DNA of 64,000 bases from Novosphingobium sp. PhB165 (GTDB lineage: Bacteria > Pseudomonadota > Alphaproteobacteria > Sphingomonadales > Sphingomonadaceae): contig NZ_SLVB01000015.1 in the NCBI RefSeq assembly GCF_004341845.1, positions 24,066-88,065 of the forward strand, given 5' to 3'. This document shows, in pieces, positions 62,123-64,000 of this stretch. Position numbers and translations under genes: made by a program. Every line of letters starts with the position of its first letter. The stretch's first letter is position 1. The notes under the pieces are model-generated. The model was not told the DNA's origin. It searched no databases and saw only the letters and a program-made list of their open reading frames with translations.

Positions 62123-63082
62123 GTGCGCCTGGCCACGATTGCGAATGGTTCGCCCGACGGAGAGCTGATTGTCGTTTCCGCAGACGGATCGCGTTACCTC
62201 GCAGCCCCGGAACGGAATCTCCTATCGGCGATCGAGCGGTGGGACAGCGTAGACGCTGATCTGCGCCGAATTGCGGCTTTGCTGGAGACAGGGGTCGGAG
62301 GGCGCCTCGATCCGGCAAGGCTGCGCGCGCCATTGCCGCGCACGTGGCAATGGCTGGACGGTTCGGCTTTCCGCACCCACGGTGAACTTATGCAGATCGC
62401 TTTCGGTCTGCCGCCGATCGATACGGATCGCCCGCTTATGTACCAGGGCATCTCGGATCGTTTCTACGGCCCGCTTGATCCCGTGCCTTTTGCAGATCCT
62501 GCCCACGGCATCGACTTCGAAGGCGAATTCGGGGTGATTGTCGACCACGTGCCAATGGGAACCAGTGCCGAGGAGGCAATGGGGCACATCAAGCTCGTCG
62601 TCCAGATCAACGACTGGTCGCTTCGCGCCATTGCGCCCGTGGAAATGAAGACCGGATTTGGATGGGTGCAAGCCAAACCGCCGTGTTCAATGGCACCCTT
62701 CGCCGTCACGCCCGGTGCCTTGGGTGCAAGTTGGCGCGATGGCCGGGTCTGCATGGACCTTGTCGTGGATTGGAACGGTCGGCGCTTCGGTGCTGCAAGC
62801 GGCGCTTCGATGGACTTCGGGTTCCATGAACTCGTCGCCCATGCCGCGCTGACCCGCGATCTGGTGGCGGGCACGGTGATCGGCTCCGGCACGGTTTCCA
62901 ATGCGAACTACGCCGAAGTCGGGTCGAGCTGCATTTCCGAAATACGCGCCATCGAGATGATCCGCGACGGCAAGCCCAGCACTCCGTTCATGGCTTTTGG
63001 CGACAGGATTCGGATGGAGGCGCGAAATTCAACAGGCGCGGCACCTTTCGGGACGATCGATCAGCGAGTGGCCGTGCGTTAG
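62123..63082 (+). CDS. fumarylacetoacetate hydrolase (FAH) family protein
   Basis: A 319-residue FAH-fold enzyme, most likely starting at GTG 62123, four bases after the cyclase stop and nine after GAGG. The metal site DFEGEFGVIVDH, then VQINDWSLR and the ending GTVIGSGTVSN, SCISEIRAIEMI are typical. FAH enzymes hydrate, isomerise, decarboxylate or hydrolyse acyl pyruvates and related dienoic acids, late steps of meta-cleavage pathways. It is the last gene of the operon. Confidence 0.92.
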   Translation: MRLATIANGSPDGELIVVSADGSRYLAAPERNLLSAIERWDSVDADLRRIAALLETGVGGRLDPARLRAPLPRTWQWLDGSAFRTHGELMQIAFGLPPIDTDRPLMYQGISDRFYGPLDPVPFADPAHGIDFEGEFGVIVDHVPMGTSAEEAMGHIKLVVQINDWSLRAIAPVEMKTGFGWVQAKPPCSMAPFAVTPGALGASWRDGRVCMDLVVDWNGRRFGAASGASMDFGFHELVAHAALTRDLVAGTVIGSGTVSNANYAEVGSSCISEIRAIEMIRDGKPSTPFMAFGDRIRMEARNSTGAAPFGTIDQRVAVR

Positions 63083-63146
63083 GTCGATCTGACATGGCTG
63101 ACGCGACACTTAGTTGGCGGCGCGGGTGGCGGGAAAGTGGCAACTG

Positions 63147-63790
63147 CTACCGGCGTCGATCGAGGGCAGACTGGATGGCCGCGCATGCGCTCGGCTCCAT
63201 GATAGCGTAGCCGGCCGGGTTGGGATGAACTCCGTCCGATAAAATGCCCTTGGTCATTCCGCTGGCCCCGTTTGTCATTGCTGAATGGTAGTCGGCACAC
63301 GGAATGTAGCGCTTCCGCGCGAGATGGCAAAGCCTCGCATTACACGCTACCAGTGGTGTCGCCATGCCGCCGAGACCGATGAACAGTTTGAGGACATTAA
63401 GCGCGGAGGCTTTATTGTCGGTGCTGATATAGTTTACGAGCGCATTGGCTCCCACGATCACGAGGCTTCCCCCCACACCTAGCAACGCCATTGCGATCAT
63501 GGCCGGTACAAGGCCTACCGGGTGGGTAAGTAGGATTAACCCCGCCGCGCTTGCGATTAGTCCTGAGGCGATGCCAGTCTTCTTGCCGCCGCGATCCATG
63601 AACGCGCCAGCCCACACCGAAGTTGTTGCAAGCCCGACGCCATGGGCCTGCGCCAGCCAGGATAATTCTGATGTGCTCAGGCCCAGCGTAGGCACGATCG
63701 TGCCCAGCATTGAGGCCATCATGCCATAGATGAAAATGACGAGCGAGCTAACGGCGACGAGGGGGGCATCATGCCGCGCCGTCGGTGACT
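63147..63790 (-). pseudogene. in-frame chimera of an MFS transporter N-terminus and an SGNH hydrolase C-terminus
   Basis: From Met at 63722 the frame encodes an MFS segment (MMASMLGTIVPTLGLSTSELSWL ... DRGGKKTGIASGLI ... GGSLVIVGANALVNYIS), and about codon 130 (near 63335) it changes without a shift to an SGNH/GDSL esterase ending (LARKRYIPCADYHSAM ... LSDGVHPNPAGYAIM), including the catalytic Asp-x-x-His (DGVH). The frame is also open upstream (TARHDAPLVAVSSLVIFIYG) but has no start codon I can find. A deletion between two genes is the simplest cause. The product is unlikely to function. Confidence 0.75.
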
Positions 63791-64000
63791 GTGTTTGCCG
63801 AGTTGCGGCGACCGCATCGCAAAACGCCGCCCTGCGCCAAACAGACGGTAAAGGCGCAAAGGTGCCAGCCGCAGCGTCTCATCCAGTATCCCTCCACATC
63901 GTGATTTAGGCCGTGAACCCATAAATGGTTGTCGATGGCGCAGCCTGCGGGCATGTTCAGGCAAGTATGGAACAACCGACAGTTCAAGCGCGCTGGGAAC

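Noticed and set aside
1..64000. tRNA, rRNA or CRISPR loci
   Set aside because: No cloverleaf-forming segments with conserved tRNA elements, no rRNA sequence and no regularly spaced identical repeats were seen by reading; a tRNAscan or CRISPR search could not be run.

Overview
The window looks like accessory DNA, most likely a large plasmid or an integrative conjugative element, from a Sphingomonadales alphaproteobacterium (Novosphingobium, Sphingobium or Sphingomonas type). This is an inference from three outer-membrane TonB-dependent receptors, an imuA-imuB/dnaE2 mutagenesis system with alphaproteobacterial LexA boxes (GTTC-N7-GTTC), a MucR regulator, small proteins typical of sphingomonads, and a MobF relaxase with its coupling protein. 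No rRNA, tRNA, CRISPR array or replication initiator gene was seen.

Layout. 0-3.4 kb: end of an aromatic-ring flavin monooxygenase and a siderophore-type TonB receptor. 3.4-7.4 kb: gene-poor DNA with three small genes. 7.7-14.2 kb: a decayed imuB tail plus a frameshifted coiled-coil gene, then mucR, an amber-interrupted membrane gene, an SRAP/YedK-type gene, LexA-controlled imuA-imuB, and an intact copy of the coiled-coil gene. 14.7-20.9 kb: small membrane proteins, an arylsulfatase, an overlapping two-gene unit with a HEPN-like second protein, and a proline iminopeptidase. 21.2-25.6 kb: a second LexA-controlled unit, dinB-dnaE2. 25.6-26.7 kb: remnants of a GH15 and an SDR gene around a perfect 22-bp inverted repeat. 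26.7-31.9 kb: a GAF-PAS-HWE histidine kinase, an SDR, and an SRPBCC/zinc-dehydrogenase pair. 32.2-38.6 kb: a non-homologous end-joining block (ku, ligD) with a GNAT fusion gene inside it, then xthA and a cupin. 39-42.6 kb: an insertion hotspot with a broken gene, an IS66-type remnant, a complete IS4-family element with a 9-bp target duplication, an HU gene and a truncated nucleotidyltransferase/HEPN gene. 42.8-48.6 kb: conjugation genes (ribbon-helix-helix protein, TraD, MobF TraI, lytic transglycosylase) with overlapping reading frames. 48.8-53.6 kb: a LysR remnant, a TonB receptor-GH1 glycosidase operon and a divergent TetR regulator. 53.6-63.1 kb: a LysR regulator divergent from a seven-gene catabolic operon (TonB receptor, exported metallo-beta-lactamase-fold hydrolase, flavin monooxygenase, extradiol dioxygenase, alpha/beta hydrolase, cyclase-type hydrolase, FAH-family hydrolase). 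63.1-63.8 kb: an in-frame MFS/SGNH chimera.

Two themes stand out. First, genes for DNA-damage tolerance and repair (SRAP, ImuA, ImuB, DinB, DnaE2, Ku, LigD, ExoIII) lie within about 28 kb of an element that also carries transfer genes. Second, the right end encodes what appears to be a complete uptake, hydroxylation, ring-cleavage and hydrolysis pathway for an unidentified aromatic or heteroaromatic compound. Decaying genes lie between the modules, suggesting the region was assembled by repeated insertion and deletion.
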